A DNA stretch of 16,267 nucleotides, from NCBI GenBank assembly GCA_048498415.1, contig JBEHYA010000043.1:1-16267 (forward strand). Direction: 5' to 3'. Positions 1 to 6,381 of this stretch are shown piece after piece. Every line of letters starts with the position of its first letter. Position 1 is the stretch's first letter. A program made the position numbers and the translations under genes. Source of the DNA: JBEHYA01 sp048498415 (lineage in GTDB: Bacteria > Pseudomonadota > Alphaproteobacteria > UBA9219 > RGZA01). Under the pieces are notes generated by a model. That model searched no databases and was not told where the DNA came from. It worked only from the letters and a program-made list of their open reading frames with translations.

Positions 1-243
1 TGGTGGTGGCGGGGGTGCCTGTACCACGGGGGCAGGGGGCGGCGGCGGGGGCGGCTCGTTCGGGGCGCAGGGGTCGGCGCCGGCCTGCCAGCGGGTGCGC
101 ACACAGCTGCCGGTCTTGGTCTGCACGACCTTGTCGCCTTCGCTATGCACGACATCTTTGTTATTGGCGGTATACGCCAGCGCGGCGGGCGCATTGATCA
201 CGAGGCCGGCAAGGGCCGCGGCGGTAAGCACGATAAATTTCAT
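1..243 (-). CDS. OmpA-family outer-membrane protein, N-terminal part (runs off the left edge)
   Basis: The minus frame is open from ATG at 243 to the window edge, giving 81 residues without a stop. Residues 1-23 are a Sec signal peptide (short basic start, hydrophobic core, ALA cleavage site). The mature part has two cysteines (C47 and C59) in a CVRTRW...DPC context and then a proline-rich linker from about residue 61. Signal peptide, short Cys-bearing head with a CVRT motif and a Pro-rich hinge are typical of alphaproteobacterial OmpA-like proteins that go on to a C-terminal peptidoglycan-binding domain; that domain would lie outside the window. The start is supported by AAGGTG about 5 nt upstream. 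The mature protein would be in the outer membrane or periplasm. OmpA membership is inferred from the head only; another periplasmic Pro-rich protein is possible. Confidence 0.72.
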   Translation of the reverse strand, partial: MKFIVLTAAALAGLVINAPAALAYTANNKDVVHSEGDKVVQTKTGSCVRTRWQAGADPCAPNEPPPPPPPAPVVQAPPPPP

Positions 244-244
244 G

Positions 245-260
245 AATCACCTTGGTGATT
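245..260. repeat. Palindrome over the ompA-like ribosome binding site
   Basis: AATCACC and GGTGATT form 7-bp arms separated by 2 nt. On the minus strand the right arm with the centre contains the AAGGTG Shine-Dalgarno of the OmpA-like gene and ends just before its ATG. In RNA this can fold as a short hairpin (a practical form is 5 bp with a CAAG loop) that would hide the ribosome site. It could equally be a DNA operator. The palindrome is seen directly; any function is inference. Confidence 0.5.
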
Positions 261-264
261 AAAA

Positions 265-293
265 TTGAGTGGTTCACGATCTAAACGTAAAAT
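265..293 (+). promoter_or_regulatory. Predicted sigma70-type promoter for the FixH-like gene
   Basis: TTGAGT at 265-270 and TAAAAT at 288-293 are separated by exactly 17 nt. The start point would fall near 300, leaving about 75 nt of leader before the ATG at 376. The element lies in the divergent gap between the OmpA-like gene and the FixH-like gene. No equally good minus-strand promoter for the OmpA-like gene was found; TATACA-like boxes occur but lack a convincing -35. Confidence 0.5.
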
Positions 294-375
294 GTATAAA
301 GCGTCTATAAGTATTCGTTGCATCCAACTGCATGTTCTTTAGGCATGTTTGCTCCCTCGGCAACACAATCTGTTC

Positions 376-837
376 ATGAAAAACGGCAAAAAACCACCAA
401 CGAAAAGTAAAACCACGAAGACGGAGAATTCCGCCGCCGGGCATTTCATTCCCTTCGCCTTCATCGGCGCGGCGCTACTAATCGGTTTTGTATTGTGGCT
501 GCTGCAGCCGCCCGACTCCCTCACGCATACGGTTGCCAACCAGCGCATCGAAAACGCGCTGGGGTTTGATAGCGACCTGAGTATCGAAAAGCGCGTCGAC
601 CAGCCAACCAAAATTCGCCTGATGCTGCGCGACCGCAAGCACGAGCCCGTGAAAGGCGCGAAAGCGGAAATCATTTTTTCCGGACAAGGCAAAAAAATTA
701 AAGAGGCGCTGGTGATGGATGAACCCGGCGTTTACCGCGCGGTGCTTGATGTGCCCAAGGGCCGGTGGGATGCGCGCGTGACCGTGCAGCTGGGCAGCTA
801 TGATTTTCAGGCTGTTAAAGACGTAACGCTGCCTTAA
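376..837 (+). CDS. Small FixH-like membrane protein
   Basis: This 153-residue protein has a lysine-rich cytoplasmic N-terminus, one membrane helix at about 24-45 and a soluble periplasmic domain of about 105 residues. That domain has the beta-sandwich pattern of FixH/YtkA-like proteins: a segment on how substituents are altered (KGAKAEIIF), then PGVYRAVLDVPKGRWDARVTV near the end, resembling the family's G-x-Y ... GRW signature. FixH proteins assist assembly or metal loading of cbb3 oxidase, but no fixNOPQ or fixGIS genes are nearby, so the role here is unknown. ATG at 376 was chosen over an upstream TTG at 349 because the shorter form begins with the positive-inside lysine cluster; neither has a strong ribosome site. 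The stop overlaps that of the convergent YqaA gene. Confidence 0.68.
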   Translation: MKNGKKPPTKSKTTKTENSAAGHFIPFAFIGAALLIGFVLWLLQPPDSLTHTVANQRIENALGFDSDLSIEKRVDQPTKIRLMLRDRKHEPVKGAKAEIIFSGQGKKIKEALVMDEPGVYRAVLDVPKGRWDARVTVQLGSYDFQAVKDVTLP

Positions 838-1415
838 AGCACCTTAACAGCCACGACAAAACCCACCACCACAAGCAGCAGCGCTGTCACCACGATGGCG
901 ATGAAGTTCTTTTCCAGCTGCGCCTTGATGGGATCGCCGAAGCGGTTAAGCAAACCCGCTTCAATGAAGAACCGCGCGCCGCGCGTGACAAACGACAGCA
1001 CGATGAACAGCGCAAAGTTATATTGCATCAGGCCGCTGAAGATCGTGACCAGCTTATAGGGAATGGGCGTGAGGCCCTTGATGAGAATGAGCGCCCAGCC
1101 CCATTTGGCGTAGAACGCCTGCATCTCGGTGATCTTGCTGGCATAGCCATACATATGGATCAGCCACTGGCCGACGGTTTCATATAATAGTGCGCCGATC
1201 GCGTAGCCCAGCATGCCGCCCAGCACCGAGAACACCGTGCAGATTAAAGCGAACTGGAACGCCTTTTTCGGCTGGGCCAGCGCCATGGGCACCAGCACGA
1301 TATCGGGCGGAATGGGGAAGAACGAACTTTCAGCGAACGAAACAGCGGCGAGCGCAATCGGCGCATGGCGGCTTTCACTCAGCTTCATCGTCCAGTGATA
1401 TAAATTTTTGAGCAT
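834..1415 (-). CDS. yqaA: YqaA-family (DedA/VTT-type) inner-membrane protein
   Basis: The protein has 193 residues and several membrane helices (about 20-45, 55-80, 105-130, 135-155, 170-192). Diagnostic stretches are ESSFFPIPPD at 29-38, KGLTPIPYK at 113-121 and TRGARFF at 144-150; the paired PIP re-entrant motifs and the following RGARF are hallmarks of the VTT/SNARE-associated family, YqaA branch. DedA-like proteins are linked to lipid-carrier recycling and membrane homeostasis, but the YqaA substrate is not established. The frame stays open upstream to 1694, but that part is polar, antisense to the monooxygenase gene and unlike the family, so ATG 1415 is the start. It is divergent from the monooxygenase and convergent with the FixH-like gene, sharing a TTAA stop. 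Confidence 0.85.
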   Translation of the reverse strand: MLKNLYHWTMKLSESRHAPIALAAVSFAESSFFPIPPDIVLVPMALAQPKKAFQFALICTVFSVLGGMLGYAIGALLYETVGQWLIHMYGYASKITEMQAFYAKWGWALILIKGLTPIPYKLVTIFSGLMQYNFALFIVLSFVTRGARFFIEAGLLNRFGDPIKAQLEKNFIAIVVTALLLVVVGFVVAVKVL

Positions 1416-1443
1416 GGCTTTGTATACACGCCCGAATAGCACT

Positions 1444-1471
1444 TTGCCAGCCGGCTGATTCCGCCTAGCCT
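1444..1471 (+). promoter_or_regulatory. Weak candidate promoter for the FAD monooxygenase
   Basis: TTGCCA (1444-1449) and TAGCCT (1466-1471) are 16 nt apart in the 63-nt divergent gap between yqaA and the monooxygenase. If used, transcription would begin at or within a base or two of the ATG at 1479, giving an almost leaderless message; this fits the lack of any Shine-Dalgarno sequence there. The -10 match is poor, so this is only a suggestion. Confidence 0.22.
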
Positions 1472-1478
1472 TTGGCGT

Positions 1479-2999
1479 ATGGCCAATTCCATTCTCATCG
1501 TTGGCGCCGGGCCGACGGGTCTCGTTCTGGCGCTGTGGCTGGCAAGAGCGGGCGTTGCTTTTCGCCTGATCGATAAAAACAGCGGGCCCGGCCAGCAGTC
1601 GCGCGCCATGGCGGTGCAGGCGCGCACGCTGGAGTTCTACGCCCAGCTTGGCATTGCCGATGCCGTTATTCAGGGCGGGATCAAAGCCAGCCATCTGATC
1701 ATGCGGGAAGGCGGCATCCAGCGCGCCGACGCATGGCTGAACGACATGGGCGAAGGCCTTAGCCCCTACCCGTTCGTTTTAAGTTTTCCGCAGGACGACC
1801 ATGAACGCCTGCTGCTGGCGGAACTGGCAAAGCATGGCATCGCGCCCGAACGCGCGACCGAATTAATCCATTTCACGCAGGATGCGGAAGAAGTGACCGC
1901 CACGATTAAAAGTAACGGCGGCACGCAGGAAGAAAAATTCGCTTATATCTGCGGCTGCGACGGCGCGCGGAGCATGGTGCGCCAAGCGCTGGGCAAAACT
2001 TTTCCCGGCGGCACCTACCAGCAGGTTTTTTATGTAGCGGATGTGGCGGCGCGCGGCGCGGCGGCTTCCGGCGATGTGGAAATATGCACCAGCCGGCAGG
2101 ATTTCTGCCTGGTTTTTCCCATTCGCAGCACCGGGCATTACCGCCTGATCGGCATTGTGCCGGCGGCGCATGAAAACGCGGCGGCGATTACCTTCGACGA
2201 CGTGCGCGGCAATGTCACGCGCAATACCGGTCTTACCATTGACGGCGTCAATTGGTTTTCCACCTATCATGTGCATCACCGCGTGGCGCCGCATTTTCGC
2301 GTGGGCCGCGCTTTTCTGCTGGGCGATGCCGCGCACCTGCATAGCCCGGCCGGCGGCCAGGGCATGAACACCGGACTGGGCGATGCCGTTAATCTGGCGT
2401 GGAAGCTGGCGGATGTGCTGCAGCACCGCGCCGCGCCCCAGCTTCTCGATTCCTACGAGGCGGAACGCCACGCCTTCGCCCGCCAGCTGGTCGCGACCAC
2501 CGATACGGCTTTTCAATTCATGGCCGATCGCGGCTGGCCGGGCCAATTGTGGCGTGCCCTGCTTTTTCCCGCTGTCATGCCTTTGCTGCTGCGCCTGCAT
2601 GCGGCGCGGCGCCTGTTGTTCAAAACGGTTTCGCAAATCCGCATCCATTACCGTGAAAGCATGTTAAGCGCCGGGCGGGCGGGCAGCGTGACGGGCGGCA
2701 TGCGCCTGCCGTGGTTGCAGGCGCAAAATAATTTTGCGCCGTTAACGGCGCGGGAATGGCAATTGCATATATATGGCAGCGCGCCGGGCGGTTTAAAAAG
2801 CTACGCGGCCGAAAAGCATTTGCCCTGCCATACGTTTAATTTTGACCGCGCGGCGGAAAAAGCTGGATTCAGGCGCGGTGCCGCCTATCTTATACGGCCA
2901 GACGGATATGTGGCGCTGGCTTTTGCCGCGCCGGATACCGCCGCACTCGGCCACTTCCTCGCGCGTTTCCAGATTAGCCTGTCTTCCCCGGCGACGTGA
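1479..2999 (+). CDS. Class A FAD-dependent aromatic-type monooxygenase
   Basis: At 506 residues this fits the UbiH/PheA/TfdB flavoprotein hydroxylase family. Seen in order: the dinucleotide-binding GAGPTG at 9-14 in a beta-alpha-beta fold; the GCDGARS (DG) motif near 159-165 that contacts FAD and NAD(P)H; and the second FAD motif GDAAHLHSPAGGQGMNTG from about residue 285, followed by DAVNLAWKL. Such enzymes use NAD(P)H and oxygen to hydroxylate aromatic or polyketide substrates. The last ~120 residues are a divergent C-terminal domain in the place of the thioredoxin-like domain of phenol hydroxylases. The true substrate cannot be read from sequence. Its only downstream same-strand partner is the peroxide reductase gene 105 nt later, whose own ribosome site is strong; shared transcription is possible but not shown. 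Confidence 0.9.
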   Translation: MANSILIVGAGPTGLVLALWLARAGVAFRLIDKNSGPGQQSRAMAVQARTLEFYAQLGIADAVIQGGIKASHLIMREGGIQRADAWLNDMGEGLSPYPFVLSFPQDDHERLLLAELAKHGIAPERATELIHFTQDAEEVTATIKSNGGTQEEKFAYICGCDGARSMVRQALGKTFPGGTYQQVFYVADVAARGAAASGDVEICTSRQDFCLVFPIRSTGHYRLIGIVPAAHENAAAITFDDVRGNVTRNTGLTIDGVNWFSTYHVHHRVAPHFRVGRAFLLGDAAHLHSPAGGQGMNTGLGDAVNLAWKLADVLQHRAAPQLLDSYEAERHAFARQLVATTDTAFQFMADRGWPGQLWRALLFPAVMPLLLRLHAARRLLFKTVSQIRIHYRESMLSAGRAGSVTGGMRLPWLQAQNNFAPLTAREWQLHIYGSAPGGLKSYAAEKHLPCHTFNFDRAAEKAGFRRGAAYLIRPDGYVALAFAAPDTAALGHFLARFQISLSSPAT

Positions 3000-3104
3000 G
3001 AAGCCCTACCGCCGAATACGCCTGCCGCGCCTGATCGGCATCACCATGGTTTTAAAAACCGCAACCCGCCACCCGTCAACGTGGCAAGCAGAAGGAGAAA
3101 CCCG

Positions 3105-3530
3105 ATGAACAAGTTAGAAAAAATTCTCTATACCGCCCACGCCACCGCCACCGGCGGCCGCGATGGCCAGGCCAAAACGAATGACGGCAAGCTGAGCGTC
3201 ACGCTGACCCCGCCCAAAGAAATGGGCGGCACCGGCACCGGCGTGAACCCGGAGCAATTATTTGCCATCGGCTATTCCGCCTGCTTTCTGGGCGCGATCA
3301 AGTTTGTGGCGGGCCAGCAAAAAATCGCCGTGCCGGGCGATGCTGCGATTGAGGGCGTGGTGAGCATCGGCACCATTCCGCAGGGCTTCGGCATTCAGGC
3401 TGAACTAAAAATTTCCCTGCCCGGAATGGATAAAACGGCCGCCCAGGCCCTGGTCGATAAGGCCCACCAGGTATGCCCTTATTCCAACGCCACCCGCGGA
3501 AATATCGAGGTAAAACTTACTTTGGTGTAA
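3105..3530 (+). CDS. ohr: Organic hydroperoxide resistance protein (Ohr/OsmC family)
   Basis: This 141-residue protein is a thiol peroxidase that reduces organic hydroperoxides to alcohols in the cytoplasm, using lipoyl or dithiol electron donors. The catalytic pair is present: the peroxidatic cysteine C60 in GYSACF and the resolving C124 in VCPYSNATRGN. The partner residues also fit the Ohr subgroup: R19 in GGRDG and E50 in NPEQLF. Length matches the family (about 140). An AGGAG ribosome site lies 8 nt before ATG 3105; an in-frame ATG at 3081 lacks one. OhrR, the usual MarR-type repressor, is not adjacent. The 105 nt before the gene contain a short AT-rich palindrome around 3049 but no convincing promoter or reading frame. 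Confidence 0.95.
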   Translation: MNKLEKILYTAHATATGGRDGQAKTNDGKLSVTLTPPKEMGGTGTGVNPEQLFAIGYSACFLGAIKFVAGQQKIAVPGDAAIEGVVSIGTIPQGFGIQAELKISLPGMDKTAAQALVDKAHQVCPYSNATRGNIEVKLTLV

Positions 3531-3561
3531 GGGGGTGCATAAAAAGGCAGTAAAAAGCGCA

Positions 3562-3586
3562 TAAAACCGTTTGTTTTACGGTTTTA
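3562..3586 (+). terminator. Probable terminator hairpin after ohr
   Basis: TAAAACCGT (3562-3570) pairs perfectly with ACGGTTTTA (3578-3586) around a 7-nt loop, 31 nt past the ohr stop. The arm itself carries A and T runs, so the ascending A-run and descending T-run mimic an intrinsic terminator, although no further T tract follows. It also separates ohr from the promoter of the cold-shock gene. Confidence 0.55.
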
Positions 3587-3601
3587 GCACCCTAAACAAG
3601 C

Positions 3602-3630
3602 TTGCCGGACCCCCGCCAATGGCCTATAAG
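3602..3630 (+). promoter_or_regulatory. Predicted promoter of the cold-shock gene
   Basis: TTGCCG at 3602-3607 and TATAAG at 3625-3630 are 17 nt apart, a good housekeeping-type match. The start would be near 3637, which gives the cold-shock mRNA a leader of about 226 nt. No comparable promoter was found closer to the start codon. Confidence 0.5.
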
Positions 3631-3636
3631 AGCGCT

Positions 3637-3862
3637 TGAGTTTAGATCGACACTCATGCATCGCATGGTGCTGGCCGAGAGGCTGGCGGGCCTTCCTCCA
3701 AGGTTCCTAAGCGGTTCTCGTGATTGCTAACATCACGACAGCCTTCTTCCTCTAGATACATTTGGGTCTAAAAAACGAGACGCTGCCTTGGCAGCTGATC
3801 GTCTCTTGGCTCGCGAAGGCATTCCGCTTTTGGGATGTCAAATTACTCAAGGAAGAAAGACT
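3637..3862 (+). promoter_or_regulatory. Long structured 5' leader of the cold-shock mRNA (possible thermosensor)
   Basis: These bases carry no plausible gene but several perfect stems: CATGC/GCATG (3655-3667), TCGTGAT/ATCACGA with a 7-nt loop (3718-3738), a two-part stem with GAGAC/GTCTC outside and GCTGC-CTTG-GCAGC inside (3777-3805), and CATTCC/GGGATG extended by two pairs (3818-3839) just before the ribosome site. TTCTTCCT at 3744-3751 is perfectly complementary to AGGAAGAA at 3850-3857, which covers the Shine-Dalgarno; a second shorter match, CTTCCT, lies at 3692-3697. Long leaders that switch between SD-hidden and SD-open folds are known for enterobacterial cspA. The structures are seen; the switching is inferred. 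Confidence 0.55.
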
Positions 3863-4075
3863 ATGGCTAACGGTACAGTTAAGTGGTTCAACGCGACAAA
3901 GGGTTACGGTTTCATTCAGCCTGAACAGGGCGGCCCGGATGTGTTCGTTCACATCAGCGCAGTTGAAAAAGCTGGTCTGCGCGATCTGCGCGAAGGTCAG
4001 AAAGTTGCCTATGAAATTGCCACCCAGAAGGGCAAGACCTCGGCAGTTGACCTCAAGGTTTCGGACGCCGCTTAA
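3863..4075 (+). CDS. cspA: Cold-shock domain protein (CspA family)
   Basis: This 70-residue single cold-shock domain protein binds single-stranded RNA and DNA and melts secondary structure in transcripts. It opens with GTVKWFNATKGYGFI, containing the RNP1 motif (KGYGFI), and has RNP2 as VFVHIS in the middle. Length is standard for a single-CSD protein. ATG 3863 has GGAAG seven nt upstream. An in-frame upstream start at 3788 would add 25 residues unlike any CSD protein and would remove the leader hairpins, so it was not used. The gene lies upstream of an RNA helicase on the same strand, a natural functional partner. cspA is used as the family name; paralogues in the genome are likely. Confidence 0.95.
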   Translation: MANGTVKWFNATKGYGFIQPEQGGPDVFVHISAVEKAGLRDLREGQKVAYEIATQKGKTSAVDLKVSDAA

Positions 4076-4097
4076 TACGGCATCCGTATGTGATTTT

Positions 4098-4117
4098 CGG
4101 GAAAGTTCGCTTTTCCG
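4098..4117 (+). terminator. UUCG-capped hairpin after the cold-shock gene
   Basis: CGGGAAAG and CTTTTCCG form an 8-bp stem (one G-U pair) around a TTCG tetraloop, 22 nt after the stop. UUCG caps are exceptionally stable, and such a stem is a common 3' end for short abundant mRNAs such as those of cold-shock proteins. No U tract follows, so it may act as an RNase-stopping or processing structure rather than a strict intrinsic terminator. Confidence 0.5.
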
Positions 4118-4125
4118 GCAATCAA

Positions 4126-4179
4126 GCAGATCGCATTCGGGCTAGTGCTTCGGCATTTAACCCGGATGCGATTATCTGC
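4126..4179 (+). ncRNA. Strong 16-bp stem-loop in the csp-helicase gap
   Basis: GCAGAT (4126-4131) continues into CGCATTCGGG (4132-4141). These pair with CCCGGATGCG (4161-4170) and ATCTGC (4174-4179), with only a 3-nt bulge and one G-U pair; the loop is 19 nt and contains TGCTTCGGCA. No coding capacity or U tract was found. It may be the 3' end of the cold-shock transcript or part of an independent small RNA or helicase leader. The stem is certain, the role unknown. Confidence 0.45.
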
Positions 4180-4221
4180 ACAGAAGATTTCTAGATCGTT
4201 TTCCTTAAAGTTATTTAGGCT

Positions 4222-4257
4222 GAAGATGTTCTAGGGCGCGTATCCTATTGCATCTTC
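4222..4257 (+). ncRNA. Stem-loop upstream of the helicase gene
   Basis: GAAGATG (4222-4228) pairs perfectly with CATCTTC (4251-4257). Inside, TAGG (4232-4235) pairs with CCTA (4244-4247). This gives a two-step hairpin that sits directly before the terminator-like stem at 4259-4286. The two stems are adjacent with one base between them, so they may belong to one RNA element. Confidence 0.4.
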
Positions 4258-4258
4258 C

Positions 4259-4286
4259 TTTCCGGCCCCTGCGGCCCGGAAATTTT
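4259..4286 (+). terminator. Terminator or attenuator candidate before the helicase gene
   Basis: TTTCCGG (4259-4265) pairs with CCGGAAA (4276-4282) around a 10-nt GC-rich loop and is followed at once by TTTT (4283-4286). This is the best intrinsic-terminator shape in the 318-nt gap. It lies 107 nt before the helicase start codon, so it could end the upstream transcript or act as an attenuator in the helicase leader. TTGACC at 4295-4300 just after it resembles a -35 box, but no matching -10 is present. Confidence 0.45.
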
Positions 4287-4393
4287 GGCACCATTGACCT
4301 TTTGTCATGTGCACCAGTGGCAAGCGCGTAATTCAGCCAGGGTTTAAGAACGCCGATCAATGATGGCCGGCGCACATGAAAGGTATTTGTATT

Positions 4394-5656
4394 ATGACGA
4401 CCGATTTTAACGGCTTTGGCCTTCCCGCCAAAGTCCTGCAAGCCCTCACGCGCATGCAGTTCACGACCCCCACCCCCATTCAGGCCAAGGCGATTCCTTT
4501 GGCGATGCAGGGCCGCGATATTCTGGGTTCCGCCCAGACCGGCACCGGCAAGACCGGCGCGTTCGGCATTCCTTTAATCGCCAAGCTGATGGAAAACGAA
4601 GGCGCTGCCGCCCTCATCATGACGCCGACGCGCGAATTGGCCGCGCAGGTGATGGCGACCCTGCAGCAGATGATCCCCGTGCCCAATTTGAAAACGGCGC
4701 TGCTGATTGGCGGCGAGAGCATGCCCAAGCAGTTCCGCCAGCTTGATCAGCGCCCGCGTTTAATCGTGGGCACCCCCGGCCGTATCAACGACCATTTAAC
4801 CCGTGGCACGCTGAAATTGAAAAACGCCAGCTTTCTGGTGCTGGACGAGACCGACCGCATGCTGGATATGGGCTTTGGCCCGCAGCTGGAAAAGATCGTC
4901 GCGCATCTGCCAAGCCCGCGCCAGACGCTGATGTTCTCGGCCACCCTGCCCGATAATATCGTGCGGCTGTCCAAAAAATACCTGAACAACCCCGAACGCA
5001 TTGCGGTGGGCTCTACCACCACGCCGATGGCTAAAATCCAGCAGGAATTGGTGGAAGTGAACGAAGGCGAGAAGTACGGCAAGCTGATCGAGCAGCTGAA
5101 AAAACGCACCGGCTCGGTGATCGTGTTTGTAAAAACCAAATACGGCACGGAGCGTCTGGCTTCCAAGCTGATGCGCGATAAAGAGCTGGCGGATGCCATT
5201 CACGGCGATCTGCAGCAGAAAAAGCGCGACCGCGTGATCCAGAACTTCCGCGATAAAAAGTACCGCATTCTGGTCGCCACGGATGTGGCCGCGCGCGGGC
5301 TTGATATTCCGCATATCGAACACGTTATCAATTACGACCTGCCGCAATGCCCGGAAGATTACATTCACCGCGTGGGCCGCACGGCGCGCGCCGGCGCGGA
5401 AGGCGCGGCGTGTAACCTGCTCACCCCCGCCGACCGCGATAAATGGCGCGATATTCAACGCCTGATCGGCGGCGAAAGCGGTTCTAACCAGAACCAGCCG
5501 CGCGGTAAATCGCACAGCAAGCCGCATGGCAATCCGGGTGCGCGCAAGGGCGGCAAGCCGAACTGGCGCAATAAAAACCGTCGTCGTTTTGGTAAACCGC
5601 AGGGCAACCATCAACATGGCGGCCAGCAGGGCGGGCAAAAGCGCGCGGCGGGTTAA
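4394..5656 (+). CDS. RhlE-like DEAD-box ATP-dependent RNA helicase (DETD variant)
   Basis: The 420-residue protein has the full two-domain helicase core: aromatic Phe and TTPTPIQ Q-motif (5-30), motif I AQTGTGKT (47-54), PTREL (78-82), TPGR (127-130), motif II DETD (151-154), motif III SAT (182-184), then ATDVAARGLDIP (295-306) and HRVGRTARAG (325-334). Residues 360-420 are a basic Gly/Asn/Arg-rich tail that would add general RNA affinity. Motif II departs from DEAD, with Thr for Ala at the third position; the Walker B Asp and Glu remain, so ATPase activity is expected. ATG 4394 has AAAGG 9 nt upstream and puts the protein at the usual family N-terminus; ATG 4376 would add six residues with no ribosome site. 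Such helicases help mRNA decay, ribosome assembly or cold growth. Confidence 0.93.
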   Translation: MTTDFNGFGLPAKVLQALTRMQFTTPTPIQAKAIPLAMQGRDILGSAQTGTGKTGAFGIPLIAKLMENEGAAALIMTPTRELAAQVMATLQQMIPVPNLKTALLIGGESMPKQFRQLDQRPRLIVGTPGRINDHLTRGTLKLKNASFLVLDETDRMLDMGFGPQLEKIVAHLPSPRQTLMFSATLPDNIVRLSKKYLNNPERIAVGSTTTPMAKIQQELVEVNEGEKYGKLIEQLKKRTGSVIVFVKTKYGTERLASKLMRDKELADAIHGDLQQKKRDRVIQNFRDKKYRILVATDVAARGLDIPHIEHVINYDLPQCPEDYIHRVGRTARAGAEGAACNLLTPADRDKWRDIQRLIGGESGSNQNQPRGKSHSKPHGNPGARKGGKPNWRNKNRRRFGKPQGNHQHGGQQGGQKRAAG

Positions 5657-6381
5657 TCCCCGCCGGCTTTATTGCCTTCACTCTCAATTTTACCGCGGCG
5701 TTGCAGCCAGGTGGCGGCGAGCCAGCAGATCATGGCCCAGGCGGCGCCTACGCACCAGCCGGCCATGACGTCGGTCGGCCAGTGCACGCCCAGATAAACG
5801 CGGCTGAACCCGGTCACTAATGAGAGCAGCACGCCGAGCGCGATGGCAAAAATTTTGGTGCGCGGATTCTTGTGCACGCTGGCCATCATGGCGCCAAGCG
5901 TAAGATAGGTAATCGTCGACATCATCGCATGGCCGCTGGGGAAGCTGTAATTGGTGACATCCACCAGATGCGGCACCAGATCAGGCCGCGGGCGCTGGAA
6001 ACCGGCTTTTAATAAGTTCGCGATGATCGTCCCGCCGCCACTGGCCGCCAGAACCAGCAGCGCCGCGGCCGGCTTTTTCTCGATCAGCAGATAGGCCAGC
6101 ACGGATACGACCATCAGCAGGAGAATGGCATTGCTGCCTAAACTGGTGAGATCCAGCATCGCGCCCATCAGCCAGGCGGGGCCGATGGGTTTATGCAGGT
6201 CATGCGCATCGCGCAGGCTGGTGATAATTTTTGTATCCAGCCCGTGCATATCGCCTTCAAATACTTCATCGGTGAGATGGGCAAAGCCCAGCAGGGCAAG
6301 GGCCAGAACGCCAATCGCCAGCAGCACGCCAAGCTCGGTATGACGAATGCGATCCCACAGGCTTTCCAGCGATTTTTTCAT
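5653..6381 (-). CDS. PAP2-superfamily membrane phosphatase
   Basis: The 242-residue protein has about six membrane helices. It carries all three PAP2 motifs: K125-x6-R132-P133 (in KAGFQRPRP), PSGH at 148-151, and S193-R194-x5-H200-x3-D204. These form the vanadate-type active site that removes phosphate from lipid phosphates such as phosphatidate, phosphatidylglycerol phosphate or undecaprenyl diphosphate on the outer face of the inner membrane. Which lipid it uses cannot be told. Undecaprenyl-PP recycling would fit the nearby polysaccharide locus. The start codon overlaps the zur stop as ATGA, so it is likely translated with zur. Its stop overlaps that of the convergent helicase gene within TTAA. 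Confidence 0.9.
   Translation of the reverse strand: MKKSLESLWDRIRHTELGVLLAIGVLALALLGFAHLTDEVFEGDMHGLDTKIITSLRDAHDLHKPIGPAWLMGAMLDLTSLGSNAILLLMVVSVLAYLLIEKKPAAALLVLAASGGGTIIANLLKAGFQRPRPDLVPHLVDVTNYSFPSGHAMMSTITYLTLGAMMASVHKNPRTKIFAIALGVLLSLVTGFSRVYLGVHWPTDVMAGWCVGAAWAMICWLAATWLQRRGKIESEGNKAGGD

Noticed and set aside
339..692. Minus-strand frame opposite the FixH-like gene
   Set aside because: It has no domain; the plus-strand product has a sensible membrane anchor, a family signature and a promoter.
1416..1694. N-terminal extension of the yqaA gene by 93 residues
   Set aside because: The extra part is polar, is antisense to the monooxygenase start region, and removes the normal family N-terminus at 1415.
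1863..2648. 261-codon minus-strand open frame opposite the FAD monooxygenase
   Set aside because: Basic, Gln/Arg/His-rich shadow of a gene with all flavin motifs intact.
3762..4145. 127-codon plus-strand frame overlapping the cold-shock gene
   Set aside because: It runs in another frame through the leader and the cold-shock gene, with no ribosome site or domain.
4796..5638. 280-codon minus-strand open frame opposite the RNA helicase
   Set aside because: It mirrors codon positions of a clear helicase gene and shows low-complexity Ala/Arg/Phe content with no domain.
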